A stretch of 64,000 bases of DNA, taken from positions 4,330,501-4,394,500 of the forward strand of contig NZ_CP058214.1 of NCBI RefSeq assembly GCF_015482775.1, read 5' to 3'. Shown in pieces: positions 50,967-64,000 of this stretch. The number at the start of each line of letters is the position of its first letter. Position 1 is the stretch's first letter. A program made the translations under genes and the position numbers. This DNA is from Kaustia mangrovi (GTDB lineage Bacteria; Pseudomonadota; Alphaproteobacteria; Rhizobiales; Im1). The notes under the pieces are model-generated. The model searched no databases and was not told the DNA's origin. It was given only the letters and a program-made list of their open reading frames with translations.

Positions 50967-52750
50967 ATGACAATCAATTTGACTGTACCAAATCTTGCCG
51001 AACTCAAGCCGCGGATCACCGTGTTCGGCGTCGGCGGGGCCGGCGGGAACGCGGTGAACAACATGATCCAGTCGCAGCTCGACGGGGTGGAGTTTGTGGT
51101 CGCCAATACCGACGCGCAAGCTCTGGCACAGAGCTCCGCGGAGCGACGGATCCAGATGGGGACAGCCCTGACGGAAGGGCTTGGCGCGGGCTCGCAGCCG
51201 CAGATCGGGGCGGCCGCTGCCGAGGAGGCGCTGCCGGAGGTGATGGATCACCTGGCCGGCGCCCATATGGTGTTCATCACCGCCGGCATGGGCGGGGGAC
51301 CGGCACCGGTGCCGCGCCCGTGATCGCACGGGCGTCCAAGGAGCAGGGCATCCTGACCGTCGGCGTGGTGACCAAGCCGTTCCAGTTCGAGGGCCAGCGG
51401 CGCATGCTGACCGCCGAGCGCGGCATCGACCAGCTGTCGAAGCATGTCGACACGCTCATCATCATCCCGAACCAGAACCTGTTCCGGGTCGCCAACGAGA
51501 AGACCACCTTCGCGGCGGCCTTCGCCATGGCCGATCAGGTGCTCTATTCCGGCGTCGCCTCGATCACCGAGCTGATGACGAAGGAAGGCCTGATCAATCT
51601 CGACTTCGCCGACGTCCGTGCGGTGATGAGCGAGATGGGCAAGGCCATGATGGGCACCGGCGAGGCCTCCGGCGAGAAGCGCGCGGTGGAGGCGGCCGAG
51701 GCCGCGATCTCCAACCCGCTGCTCGACGATGTGTCCATGCGCGGTGCGCGGGGTCTCCTGATCTCCATCACCGGCGGCCACGACCTCACCCTCTACGAGG
51801 TCGACGAGGCGGCCACCCGCATCCGCGAGGAGGTCGACCCCGACGCCAACATCATTCTGGGCGCGACCTTCGACGAGTCGCTGGAGGGCATCATGCGGGT
51901 GTCCGTCGTGGCCACCGGCATCGAGGAGCCCGCCGAGGAGGCCGAGGACGACGGCTATGCCGACGATCTCGTGCAGGAGGCGGAGCGCTCGTCCTACGGC
52001 TATCCGGGCCAGCCCCAGCAGGGCTATGCCGAGGCGCCCGCCGCCGCTCCCGCCGAGCCGAAGGCGGCGCGCGAGCCGGAGCCCGTGCAGCCGGCGCCAG
52101 CGCCGGCCCCCATGGCGGAGGCCGAGGCCGACGAGCTGTTCGAGACCGAGGAGCCGGCGGCCGCGGCCTATGACGAGGACATCGCCGCCGAGCAGGCGAT
52201 CCGCGAGCAGGCCGCCCGCCAGGCGGCACCCGCCCAGCAGCCGGCCCAGCAGCCTGCCATGCACGACGAGCAGGTGGCGCCCCAGCCCCAGCCCAGGCGT
52301 CCCGCCGCCGCGGCGCAGCCCCAGCAGGCCGCCGCGCCGCAGCCGGAGGAGGGCGCCGGCAATCCCCGTCTTCCGGGCATCGAGGACTTTCCTCCCGTCG
52401 CCCAGCGCCAGTATGCCGCGCGCCATGGCAATGTGGAGGACCTGAACGCCCACGCCCAGAAGAAGCAGCGCAAGAGCCTGCTCGAGCGTCTGGCGAGCGT
52501 CGGCCTCGGCCGTCGCGACGAGGAGGACGAGGCCGCGGCCGGCCCGAAGGCCGAGCCGACCATGGGCGCCCGGGCCGAGCGCCAGCAGGCCGCGCCGATG
52601 CCGACCCGCGAGGCGGCCTCCGGCGAGCGCCGCGCCGCTGCCGCAGCCGCGGCGGCCGCCACCGCCCAGGCGATCAACCAGCAGCCCGATCCCGAGCTCG
52701 ACGACGACCAGCTCGAGATTCCGGCCTTCCTGAGGCGCCAGGCGAACTGA
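50967..52750 (+). CDS. ftsZ: FtsZ tubulin-like GTPase, interrupted by an apparent 1-base deletion
   Basis: FtsZ forms the division ring. The N-terminal part has [13 protein letters not shown] and NTDAQAL. The frame ends at 51323, inside the nucleotide-binding T4 loop. Adding one G to the run at 51294-51298 restores [15 protein letters not shown] and gives about 594 aa. The rest includes the T7 region [11 protein letters not shown], a long Ala/Pro/Gln/Glu-rich linker (about residues 320-575) and the C-terminal peptide [16 protein letters not shown] that binds FtsA. A sequencing error in the G run is the likeliest cause. Confidence 0.92.
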
Positions 52751-53141
52751 CGTCCCGGAGCGCACACGCTCCGGCCAGGACACCCGATACGACACGACCC
52801 CGGCGGCGCCTAGTGCCCGCCGGGGTCGTCCGTTTATGCGCGGGCGTCCCGTTCGGATCGGTCGATACTGTGGATTGAAACTTCGGAAAGATGTGCAACT
52901 ATAAGTCGTAGTCGCCGATTCCCGAGGCAGCCTTGACGGGCGGTTAAGGATCGGCAGGCTATCGTACCGGCCGGGAGGCGGCGAGCCGTGCGGCGGCACA
53001 CCGCGCCATGAAACGGCCCCGCTTTGCCGATAAGCGGCCAGATGCCATTGGCTTGAGGGGCCCTGATGGTCTAAAAGGGCGCGGACGATGCGGCAGTCGG
53101 ACAGGGGCGGCGACCGGCGCGGTGAGTGGAAGCGTTTACGG
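52751..53141. other. Intergenic region where lpxC would be expected
   Basis: About 390 bp with no lpxC. It holds a small hairpin CCGGAGCG/CGCTCCGG near 52755-52774, the ftsZ terminator at 52794-52835, and an AT-richer stretch around 52865-52910 that could carry the bamD promoter. Confidence 0.6.
52794..52835 (+). terminator. Terminator after ftsZ
   Basis: A perfect 13-bp stem (ACGACCCCGGCGG with its complement, 52794-52829), a 10-base loop and a short CCGTTT tail. It marks the end of the dcw transcript. Confidence 0.75.
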
Positions 53142-54056
53142 ATGGGTTTCGCGATGAGATGCAAGACGGCCGCGAGAAGTCGGCGCACGAGGTTCATTGC
53201 CGTCATGGCCGCCACGCTCGCCCTTGGCGCCTGTTCCTCCCTGTCGGACATGTGGGGCGGGGGCGACGACAGCCAGGCCTCCGGCGTGACGACGGCGCCG
53301 CCCGGCGGCACGGCCCCGGCAGACGATGTCCAACCCGTCGCCCAGCTCTACAACAAGGGCCTCGACGAGCTGAAGGACGGCGACTACCGCGGCGCGGCCA
53401 AGCAGTTCGAGGAGGTGGAGCGCCAGCATCCCTATTCGAGCTGGGCCACGCGCGCGACGCTGATGGCGGCCTATTCCTACTACCAGCGCAACGCCTATGA
53501 CGATGCCATCAACGCCGCCCAGCGCTTCATCACCCTCCATCCGGGCCACAAGGACGCGGCCTATGCCTATTATCTGATCGCGCTGTCCTATTACGAGCAG
53601 ATCGCGGATGTGCGCCGCGACCAGACGGCGACGGAGAAGGCGCTGTCCTCGCTGGAGGAGGTCGTCCGCCGTTTCCCCGATTCGCCCTATGCCAAGGATG
53701 CCAAGGCGAAGGCCGTGCTCGCGCGCGACCATCTGGCCGGCAAGCAGATGGAGGTCGGGCGCTACTACCTGAACAAGCGCGCCTATGTCGCCGCCATCAA
53801 CCGGTTCCAGACGGTCGTCACCAAATACCAGACGACCTCCCATGTGCCGGAGGCGCTCTATCGCCTCGTGGAGGCCTATATGGCGCTCGGCGTGACGTCG
53901 GAGGCGCAGACGGCGGCGGCGGTTCTGGGGCACAACTATCCCAACAGCCAGTGGTATGACGACGCTTTCGCGCTTCTGAAGTCGGACGGCCTGGAGCCGC
54001 AGAAGAACGAGGAATCCTGGATCAGCCAGGCGCTGTCCTCCGTCAATCCGTTCTGA
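53142..54056 (+). CDS. bamD: Outer membrane assembly lipoprotein BamD
   Basis: A lipoprotein of about 304 aa in the BAM complex, which inserts outer-membrane proteins. A basic start and hydrophobic helix lead to the lipobox LGAC. A Gly/Pro-rich stretch is followed by TPR-like repeats (LYNKGLDELKDGDYRGAAKQ; AYSYYQRNAYDDAINAAQRF; VGRYYLNKRAYVAAINRF). Starts at 53088, 53142 and 53154 are possible; 53142 has GGAAG upstream. It is followed by recN as in related genomes, but lpxC is missing before it. Confidence 0.93.
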   Translation: MGFAMRCKTAARSRRTRFIAVMAATLALGACSSLSDMWGGGDDSQASGVTTAPPGGTAPADDVQPVAQLYNKGLDELKDGDYRGAAKQFEEVERQHPYSSWATRATLMAAYSYYQRNAYDDAINAAQRFITLHPGHKDAAYAYYLIALSYYEQIADVRRDQTATEKALSSLEEVVRRFPDSPYAKDAKAKAVLARDHLAGKQMEVGRYYLNKRAYVAAINRFQTVVTKYQTTSHVPEALYRLVEAYMALGVTSEAQTAAAVLGHNYPNSQWYDDAFALLKSDGLEPQKNEESWISQALSSVNPF

Positions 54057-54176
54057 TCGGCCGGGGCTGTCCGGTGCCTCCGGCCTTGCCGGCCCGGAGC
54101 GCCGGTCGCTCATGACCGGCGCGGCGATGCCGGTTCCCTCTCGATTGGAGGGGCCACCATCGGGTATAAGAGCGCC

Positions 54177-55853
<1,677 letters not shown>

Positions 55854-55882
55854 ATGTGTATTGCACGCAACACGCCATGCAG

Positions 55883-55906
55883 CCCGGCCCGCGCCGGGAT
55901 GGGCGG
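55883..55906. repeat. Degenerate REP-like half unit
   Basis: CCCGGCCCGCGCCGGGATGG followed by GCGG matches the right-hand type A unit except for the loop and one tag base. It lies 60 bp left of the GIY-YIG element, between it and recN. Confidence 0.4.
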
Positions 55907-55964
55907 ACGGCGCAGGCGCCGGCCCGTGCGGGGGATCGCGCATGGTCCCCGGGTTGGAGACAAT

Positions 55965-58528
<2,564 letters not shown>

Positions 58529-58699
58529 GGCCATGGGCGGCGGCCGCCATGCGGGCGATGCGGATATCCGGGTCCGCTCGCGAATGGCTTGCGGTTCATG
58601 CCCTGCGCACTACTGTGGCCGTCGCGACAGACCGATGCACGAGGCCGGGGCACCCGCGGCCATTGCCCCACCGGCGTTCAAATCCAGATGAAGGCTCAG

Positions 58700-59665
58700 A
58701 TGACCGTCCCCAACCGTACCCTCGAACACGCGCATATCCCGGAACTGCCCAATCCCTATTTCGGCAAGGTCCGCGACTGCTACGACCTGCCCGACAACCG
58801 CCGGATCCTCATCGCCTCCGACAGGATCTCCGCCTTCGACCGCATCCTCGCCGTCATCCCCTTCAAGGGGCAGGTGCTGACCCAGACCGCCCGGTTCTGG
58901 TTCGAGCACACCGGCGATATCTGCCCGAACCACGTGCTCGACTATCCCGACCCGAACGTCGTGATCGGGCGGCGGCTGAACATCCTCCCCGTCGAGATCG
59001 TCGTGCGCGGCTATCTGGCCGGGACCACCGGCACATCGATCCTGACGCGTTACAAGAAAGGGGAGCGCACGCTGTACGGCCATCGCTTCCCCGACGGTCT
59101 GCGCGACAACGAGGCGCTGCCCGCGCCCATCATCACACCGACCTCGAAGGCGTCGGATGGCGGGCATGACGAGCCCCTGACCGCGGCGGAGATCGTCGCC
59201 CAGGGCCTGCTCGACGCGGAGCAGTGGGACCGCGTCTCTGCCATCGCTCTCGCCCTCTTCGCCCGCGGCCAGGCCATGGCGGCGGAGCGCGGGCTGATCC
59301 TGGTCGACACGAAATACGAGTTCGGAACCGACGAGGACGGCACCATCGTGCTGGCCGACGAGATCCACACGCCCGACAGCTCGCGCTTCTGGCTCGCCGA
59401 CGGCTATGCGGACGCCTTCGAGACCGGTCGCCGGCCGCCGTCCTTCGACAAGGACATCATCCGCGCCTGGGTCGATGCGCGCTGCGACCCCTATAACGAT
59501 CCGATCCCGGAGATCCCGGCGGACATGATCGCGGCCACCGCGCAGGCCTATGTCGACGCCTTCGAGGCGATCACCGGCCAGACCTTCCGGCCCGATATGA
59601 CAGGCGAGACGCCATTGGCACGGATCCGCGCCAATCTGCGCCCCTATTTCAGCGCCGGGTCCTGA
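58700..59665 (+). CDS. purC: SAICAR synthetase PurC, long type
   Basis: A protein of about 321 aa catalysing ATP-dependent joining of aspartate to CAIR in purine synthesis. [16 protein letters not shown] and [19 protein letters not shown] are signatures, followed by [11 protein letters not shown] and [11 protein letters not shown]. It is of the longer, eukaryote-like form, about 60 residues longer than the short bacterial form. ATG at 58700 has GAAGG 6 bases upstream; ATG at 58688 is in frame. Single-gene unit followed by repeats. Confidence 0.95.
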   Translation: MTVPNRTLEHAHIPELPNPYFGKVRDCYDLPDNRRILIASDRISAFDRILAVIPFKGQVLTQTARFWFEHTGDICPNHVLDYPDPNVVIGRRLNILPVEIVVRGYLAGTTGTSILTRYKKGERTLYGHRFPDGLRDNEALPAPIITPTSKASDGGHDEPLTAAEIVAQGLLDAEQWDRVSAIALALFARGQAMAAERGLILVDTKYEFGTDEDGTIVLADEIHTPDSSRFWLADGYADAFETGRRPPSFDKDIIRAWVDARCDPYNDPIPEIPADMIAATAQAYVDAFEAITGQTFRPDMTGETPLARIRANLRPYFSAGS

Positions 59666-59697
59666 CGGGGCGCGGGCAGGCGCGGGCCGCAACTGGA

Positions 59698-59768
59698 GTG
59701 CTTTCGGGAAAGGTGGAGACCGCTTTTCCGGTTCGAAAGCGCGGCGATACAGGGACCTGGAGCGGATT
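59698..59768. repeat. Rhizobiales-type intergenic palindromic repeat
   Basis: GGGAAAGGTGGAGACCGCTT then TTCC, GGTTCGAAAGCG and ACCTGGAGCGGATTG form the layout of a widespread Rhizobiales intergenic repeat (GAAAAGTGG...CCGGTTTTCC...AGAGCGG). It runs directly into the nested element at 59759. Confidence 0.65.
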
Positions 59769-59888
59769 GCGGACAGGTTGAATCGGCATGTCTTCCCGCT
59801 CATCCCGGCGAAAGCCGGGATCTCCTGCAACACGCCTGAGATCCCGGCTTTCGCCGGGATGAGCGGTCTGTTTCAACCTGTCCGCTCT
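59759..59888. repeat. Nested palindromic element with type A hairpin pair, second copy
   Basis: The core 59796-59866 is a type A hairpin pair. Outer arms GCGGACAGGTTGAA (59769-59782) and TTCAACCTGTCCGC (59872-59885) are perfectly complementary. The left part matches the inverted right part of the element at 18984-19125 over nearly 50 bp; the right arm is shorter, as if partly deleted. Confidence 0.85.
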
Positions 59889-59910
59889 GGCGGCGACGGC
59901 CGCCGGTTCG

Positions 59911-60354
59911 TCACGGGATGCAGGCCTCCGCGATAGACAGGCTGTTCTCATAGAGGCGGTGCCGGGTGATCCGGCCGGCCTCGACGGTGAGATGCAGCGC
60001 GAACGGGCCCTCGAAGGATTTTCCCGTCGCGCGCACGGTTCCGGACAAATGCCCCATCAGGACGGCCTCGGTGCCGTCGACGAGGATCGTGTCGACAGAG
60101 GCGCGGGCGCGCTCCGGCACGGTGTGCTCCATCAGCTCGGCGGCCTGGGCCGCTCAGTCCGCGGCGGTGGAGCGCGGCCGGATCCACGGGACGGCGGGGT
60201 TCTCGGCGAGCTGCCAGTCGACCTCCTCGGCGAAGAGCGCGGCGAGCCGCCCGGTGTCGCCGGCCAGCCTGGCGGCAAGAAACGCCTCGACGACGGCCCG
60301 GGTCGCCTCGGCGGAGGCTGCGGAACAATCGATGGCGGTGGTCTGGACGGGCAC
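59911..60354 (-). pseudogene. NTF2/SnoaL-like protein gene with an in-frame stop
   Basis: A reading from GTG at 60354 (GAGGAGA upstream) encodes an NTF2-like domain: AVVEAFLAARLAGDTGRLAALF, then VDWQLAENPAVPWIRPRS. It is cut by a TGA at 60154-60156, after STAAD. The same frame continues without shift (AAQAAELMEHTVPE through HLTVEAGRITRHRLYENSLS) to the stop at 59911, so only one codon is broken. Total length without the stop is 147 aa, normal for the family. Either a recent nonsense mutation or a base error. Confidence 0.7.
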
Positions 60355-60648
60355 GATGCTCTCCTCGCTGCTTGGGCCGGGTCCCCGGCCGTGGCGTTCC
60401 TGTGCCCGACATTGCCAGGGGCGGGGAGCGCGATCGATTACCTCCTGGGTAATGAGCGCGAAGACATGCCGGGCCTTCCGCACCTGCCGCAGGCGCGAGC
60501 CCGGCAGCGACGAACGGTGGATATCCCGGTCTCAATATCGCGCGGCGCCCGGGTTCCCTCCCGCGCATCCATGCGGCCTGTCCGTCTGACGCGATGCCCG
60601 ATGGATTGCCGGGTCAAGCGCGGCAATGACGTGAGAGAGCGCCGGTTT
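60355..60648. other. Intergenic region with a single REP-like hairpin
   Basis: No supported gene. At 60604-60631 ATTGCCG pairs with CGGCAAT across a GGTCAAGCG loop, followed by GACG. This is a type of alphaproteobacterial repeat hairpin (type C here) whose 3' tag resembles that of type B. Confidence 0.55.
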
Positions 60649-61782
<1,134 letters not shown>

Positions 61783-61857
61783 TTAATACAATTATGCGGC
61801 AAAGCCCGCCATGCGCAAGACGCCTGCCTTGTCGCAGGCTTCAGCGGCGGGGCGCTG

Positions 61858-62718
61858 CTATTCGCAGATCAGGTAGCGCCCGCCGCGGGCGAGGTCGAGG
61901 TGGAAATGGTCGTTGTGGTAGTCGTTCGCGCCGGGGCCGAGCACGGTGTAGAACATCTCGCAGGCCCCCGCATTGACCGATTTCAGGAACGAGGCCTCGC
62001 TGTCCATGCCGAGCGAGGCGCCGACGACGCTCCAGCCGCCCTCTATCGCCACCGTCTCCCCCGAACCGAGCCGGAAGGCCATGACGTCGAGGGCGTTGGC
62101 GAAGGCGTGCTCGCTGAACTTGCCGTCCGGCTGGTTGTTGCGCCGACGGCAGACATAGGAGGAGGCGTTGCGGATGGCGGCGACCCTCTCGCCGAACGCC
62201 GCCTTCGCGCTCGGCTGCACGCTTTCGGTGAACCAGCGATGGAGCGCGGTGACCATCGCGCAGTTCATCGTGGCCGGCGGCACGATCTCGATACCGTCCA
62301 GCCGTTCGACCTTGACCGGATAGGGCGTGCCGCACTCGCCGGGCCCCCCGATGGGGGCGAGCGGAGTGTAGGTGAGCTTGAGCCCGTCGAGGGCCTTGCG
62401 GCACGCGGCCTCGGCCTTGTCGATGGCGGCGGCGGACCAGGGTTGGGGCGCATCGGCGGGAGCGGGAGGCTCTGTGGCCTTGTCTTCTGACCCGTCCGCC
62501 TTCGCCTGGGCGGGGCCTGCGCGGGTGGCCGGGTCCGGCTTGGGCGCGGGCAGCGGCGGGGCGGCGGGGGCTTCCGGCTTGGCGCGCGGCAGGGGCGGGG
62601 CGGCGGACAGCGTGGCGGCGAATGGCGGCGTGGCGACCGGCGGTGCGGCGGCGGCGAGCGCGCACACGAGAACGGCGCCTGCGCGCAGGGCCTTGAGCGA
62701 TGCTATGGTGTGTCGCAA
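61858..62718 (-). CDS. Secreted extensin-like family protein
   Basis: A 286-aa exported protein. The signal peptide occupies about residues 1-30, and a long Pro/Ala-rich stretch (about 30-95) follows. The C-terminal extensin-like domain (PF06904 type) has conserved Cys residues, SEHAFANALDVMAF and NDYHNDHFHLDL. The His/Asp spacing in these motifs resembles zinc D,D-peptidases of the VanY/LAS group, so a wall-modifying role is possible but unproven. It is divergent from the acyl-CoA dehydrogenase gene and upstream of hemB on the same strand. Confidence 0.85.
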   Translation of the reverse strand: MRHTIASLKALRAGAVLVCALAAAAPPVATPPFAATLSAAPPLPRAKPEAPAAPPLPAPKPDPATRAGPAQAKADGSEDKATEPPAPADAPQPWSAAAIDKAEAACRKALDGLKLTYTPLAPIGGPGECGTPYPVKVERLDGIEIVPPATMNCAMVTALHRWFTESVQPSAKAAFGERVAAIRNASSYVCRRRNNQPDGKFSEHAFANALDVMAFRLGSGETVAIEGGWSVVGASLGMDSEASFLKSVNAGACEMFYTVLGPGANDYHNDHFHLDLARGGRYLICE

Positions 62719-62870
62719 TCTCAGGGGATCAGAACCGATAGCGTGGATGGGCCCATGGCCGATTGGCCGGTGACGATCAGCCCTTTTACCACGCGAGCGC
62801 GACAGGGAGGAGAGAACGTTGTCTTTCGCCGATTCTGCAATTTGCGGCAGGCGGGGCTGAGGCGCCGCCC

Positions 62871-64000
62871 ATGGATTTCGAGCCGAGCGAGGAGCAACGG
62901 GCCTTCCGCGATGTCGCGGCGGGCTTTGCGGCCGACCATCTCGCGCCCCATGCGGCGGAGTGGGACGAGAAGGGGATCTTCCCCGTCGACGTGCTGCGCA
63001 AGGGCGCGGAACTGGGCTTCGGGGGTATCTATGTGGCCGAGGATGTCGGCGGGTCGGCGCTCACGAGGCTCGATGCCGCGATCATCTTCGAGGAGCTCGC
63101 CAAGGGCTGCACCTCGACCGCGGCCTTCATGTCCATCCACAACATGGCCGCCTGGATGATCGACGCCTTCGGCACGCCCGAACAGCGTGCGCGCTGGCTG
63201 CCGGGCCTGTGCACGATGGAGACCATCGCGAGCTACTGCCTGACCGAACCGGGATCGGGCTCGGACGCCGCGGCGCTCGCCACCAGGGCGGAGCGCGACG
63301 GCGACCACTATGTGCTGAACGGTTCCAAGGCCTTCATCTCCGGGGGCGGCTATTCCGACCTCTATGTCACCATGGTGCGCACCGGCGGCGAGGGGCCGTC
63401 CGGCATCTCCTGCATCGCGGTGGAGAAGGACACGCCGGGCCTCACCTTCGGCGCGCAGGAGAGGAAGCTCGGCTGGCACAGCCAGCCCACCGCCGCGGTG
63501 ATCTTCGAGGATTGCCGGGTGCCGGCGGAGAACCTCGTGGGCGGCGAGGGGGCGGGCTTCAGAATCGCCATGGCGGGGCTCGACGGCGGACGGCTCAATA
63601 TCGGCGCCTGCTCGCTCGGCGCGGCCCAGGCCTCGCTCGACCATGCTGTCGCCTATCTGGGCGAGCGCCGCCAGTTCGGCCGGGCGCTCGCGGAGTTCCA
63701 GGCGCTCCAGTTCCGCATCGCCGACATGGCGACCGAGCTGGAGGCCGCCCGGCTCCTGCTCCACAAGGCGGCCGCCAAGGTGACGGAGAAGGCGGCGGAC
63801 GCCACGCTCTATGCCGCCATGGCCAAGCGCAAGGCGACCGATACCGGCTTCGCCGTGGTGAACGAGGCGCTCCAGCTCCATGGCGGCTATGGCTATCTGC
63901 GCGACTATCCCATAGAGCGCTTCCTGCGCGACGTGCGCGTCCACCAGATCCTGGAGGGCACCAACGAGATCATGCGGGTCATCATCTCCCGCCAGATCCT
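62871..64000 (+). CDS. Acyl-CoA dehydrogenase, isobutyryl-CoA dehydrogenase-like, 3' end missing
   Basis: 376 codons are visible before the window ends. The N-terminus [14 protein letters not shown] starts a normal acyl-CoA dehydrogenase. [15 protein letters not shown] and [19 protein letters not shown] are the FAD-binding signatures, and the C-terminal part has [19 protein letters not shown] and [19 protein letters not shown]. The catalytic Glu is expected in [12 protein letters not shown], near the edge. The best overall resemblance is to ACAD8-type isobutyryl-CoA dehydrogenases of valine breakdown. The few residues after SRQIL are outside. Confidence 0.92.
   Translation, partial: MDFEPSEEQRAFRDVAAGFAADHLAPHAAEWDEKGIFPVDVLRKGAELGFGGIYVAEDVGGSALTRLDAAIIFEELAKGCTSTAAFMSIHNMAAWMIDAFGTPEQRARWLPGLCTMETIASYCLTEPGSGSDAAALATRAERDGDHYVLNGSKAFISGGGYSDLYVTMVRTGGEGPSGISCIAVEKDTPGLTFGAQERKLGWHSQPTAAVIFEDCRVPAENLVGGEGAGFRIAMAGLDGGRLNIGACSLGAAQASLDHAVAYLGERRQFGRALAEFQALQFRIADMATELEAARLLLHKAAAKVTEKAADATLYAAMAKRKATDTGFAVVNEALQLHGGYGYLRDYPIERFLRDVRVHQILEGTNEIMRVIISRQI

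Noticed and set aside
51285-51325. Programmed ribosomal frameshifting in ftsZ
   Set aside because: No slippery heptamer or downstream structure typical of programmed shifts is evident, and two other essential genes have the same kind of lesion, so sequence error explains it better.
60154-60156. The in-frame TGA as a selenocysteine codon
   Set aside because: The sequence just after it forms only a short GCGGCC/GGCCGC dyad with no loop features of a bacterial SECIS at the proper distance, and the NTF2 family is not known for selenocysteine.

Overview
The window is a chromosomal segment of a GC-rich alphaproteobacterium, most likely in or near Hyphomicrobiales (Rhizobiales). The evidence is the order purL-bolA-grxD, an rnpB gene just upstream of the division/cell-wall (dcw) cluster, a long FtsZ with an alphaproteobacterial C-terminal peptide, meso-DAP type MurE, CtrA-like boxes and GANTC sites at cell-cycle promoters, and several families of short intergenic palindromes typical of this group. 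No phage, plasmid, tRNA or CRISPR sequence was seen.

Layout. 1-9.8 kb: RNA modification (rsmD partial, an RsuA/RluB-type pseudouridine synthase, tadA), a patatin / APH-like kinase / fluoroacetate-dehalogenase-like operon, purD, xseA, murI, rpsD and a small lipoprotein. 9.8-15.4 kb: usg, an AT-rich control island with a possible small RNA, an MFS exporter with a small membrane partner, then grxD, bolA and purL. 15.4-18.5 kb: an iron/2-oxoglutarate dioxygenase with a class II aldolase-like protein and a divergent LysR regulator. 18.5-33.2 kb: mostly single metabolic genes (ybdK-like ligase, class II DAHP synthase, S-formylglutathione hydrolase, GST, fused 5-oxoprolinase, aldo-keto reductase, TerB-J protein, ZIP transporter, AmpD-like amidase, SDR) plus a repeat-rich acidic lipoprotein.

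33.3-58.5 kb: rnpB and then a nearly complete dcw cluster on the plus strand: rsmH-ftsL-ftsI-murE-murF-mraY-murD-ftsW-murG-murC-murB-ddl-ftsQ-ftsA-ftsZ-bamD-recN-ligA. Many junctions overlap by a few bases. The cluster makes lipid II precursors and assembles the divisome. mraZ is missing from its front and lpxC from between ftsZ and bamD. 58.5-64 kb: purC, a broken NTF2-like gene, hemB, an extensin-like secreted protein and the start of an acyl-CoA dehydrogenase.

The most unusual signal is a family of paired inverted hairpins (stem TCCCGGC/GCCGGGA with a GAAA loop). Four copies are about 70 bp and empty. A fifth encloses a complete 94-aa GIY-YIG nuclease gene between recN and ligA, as expected for an autonomous member beside non-autonomous derivatives. 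Repeat insertions also supply the 3' ends of ybdK and murG. Three essential genes (murG, ftsZ, ligA) each lack one base in a short G or C run, which looks more like sequence error than biology.
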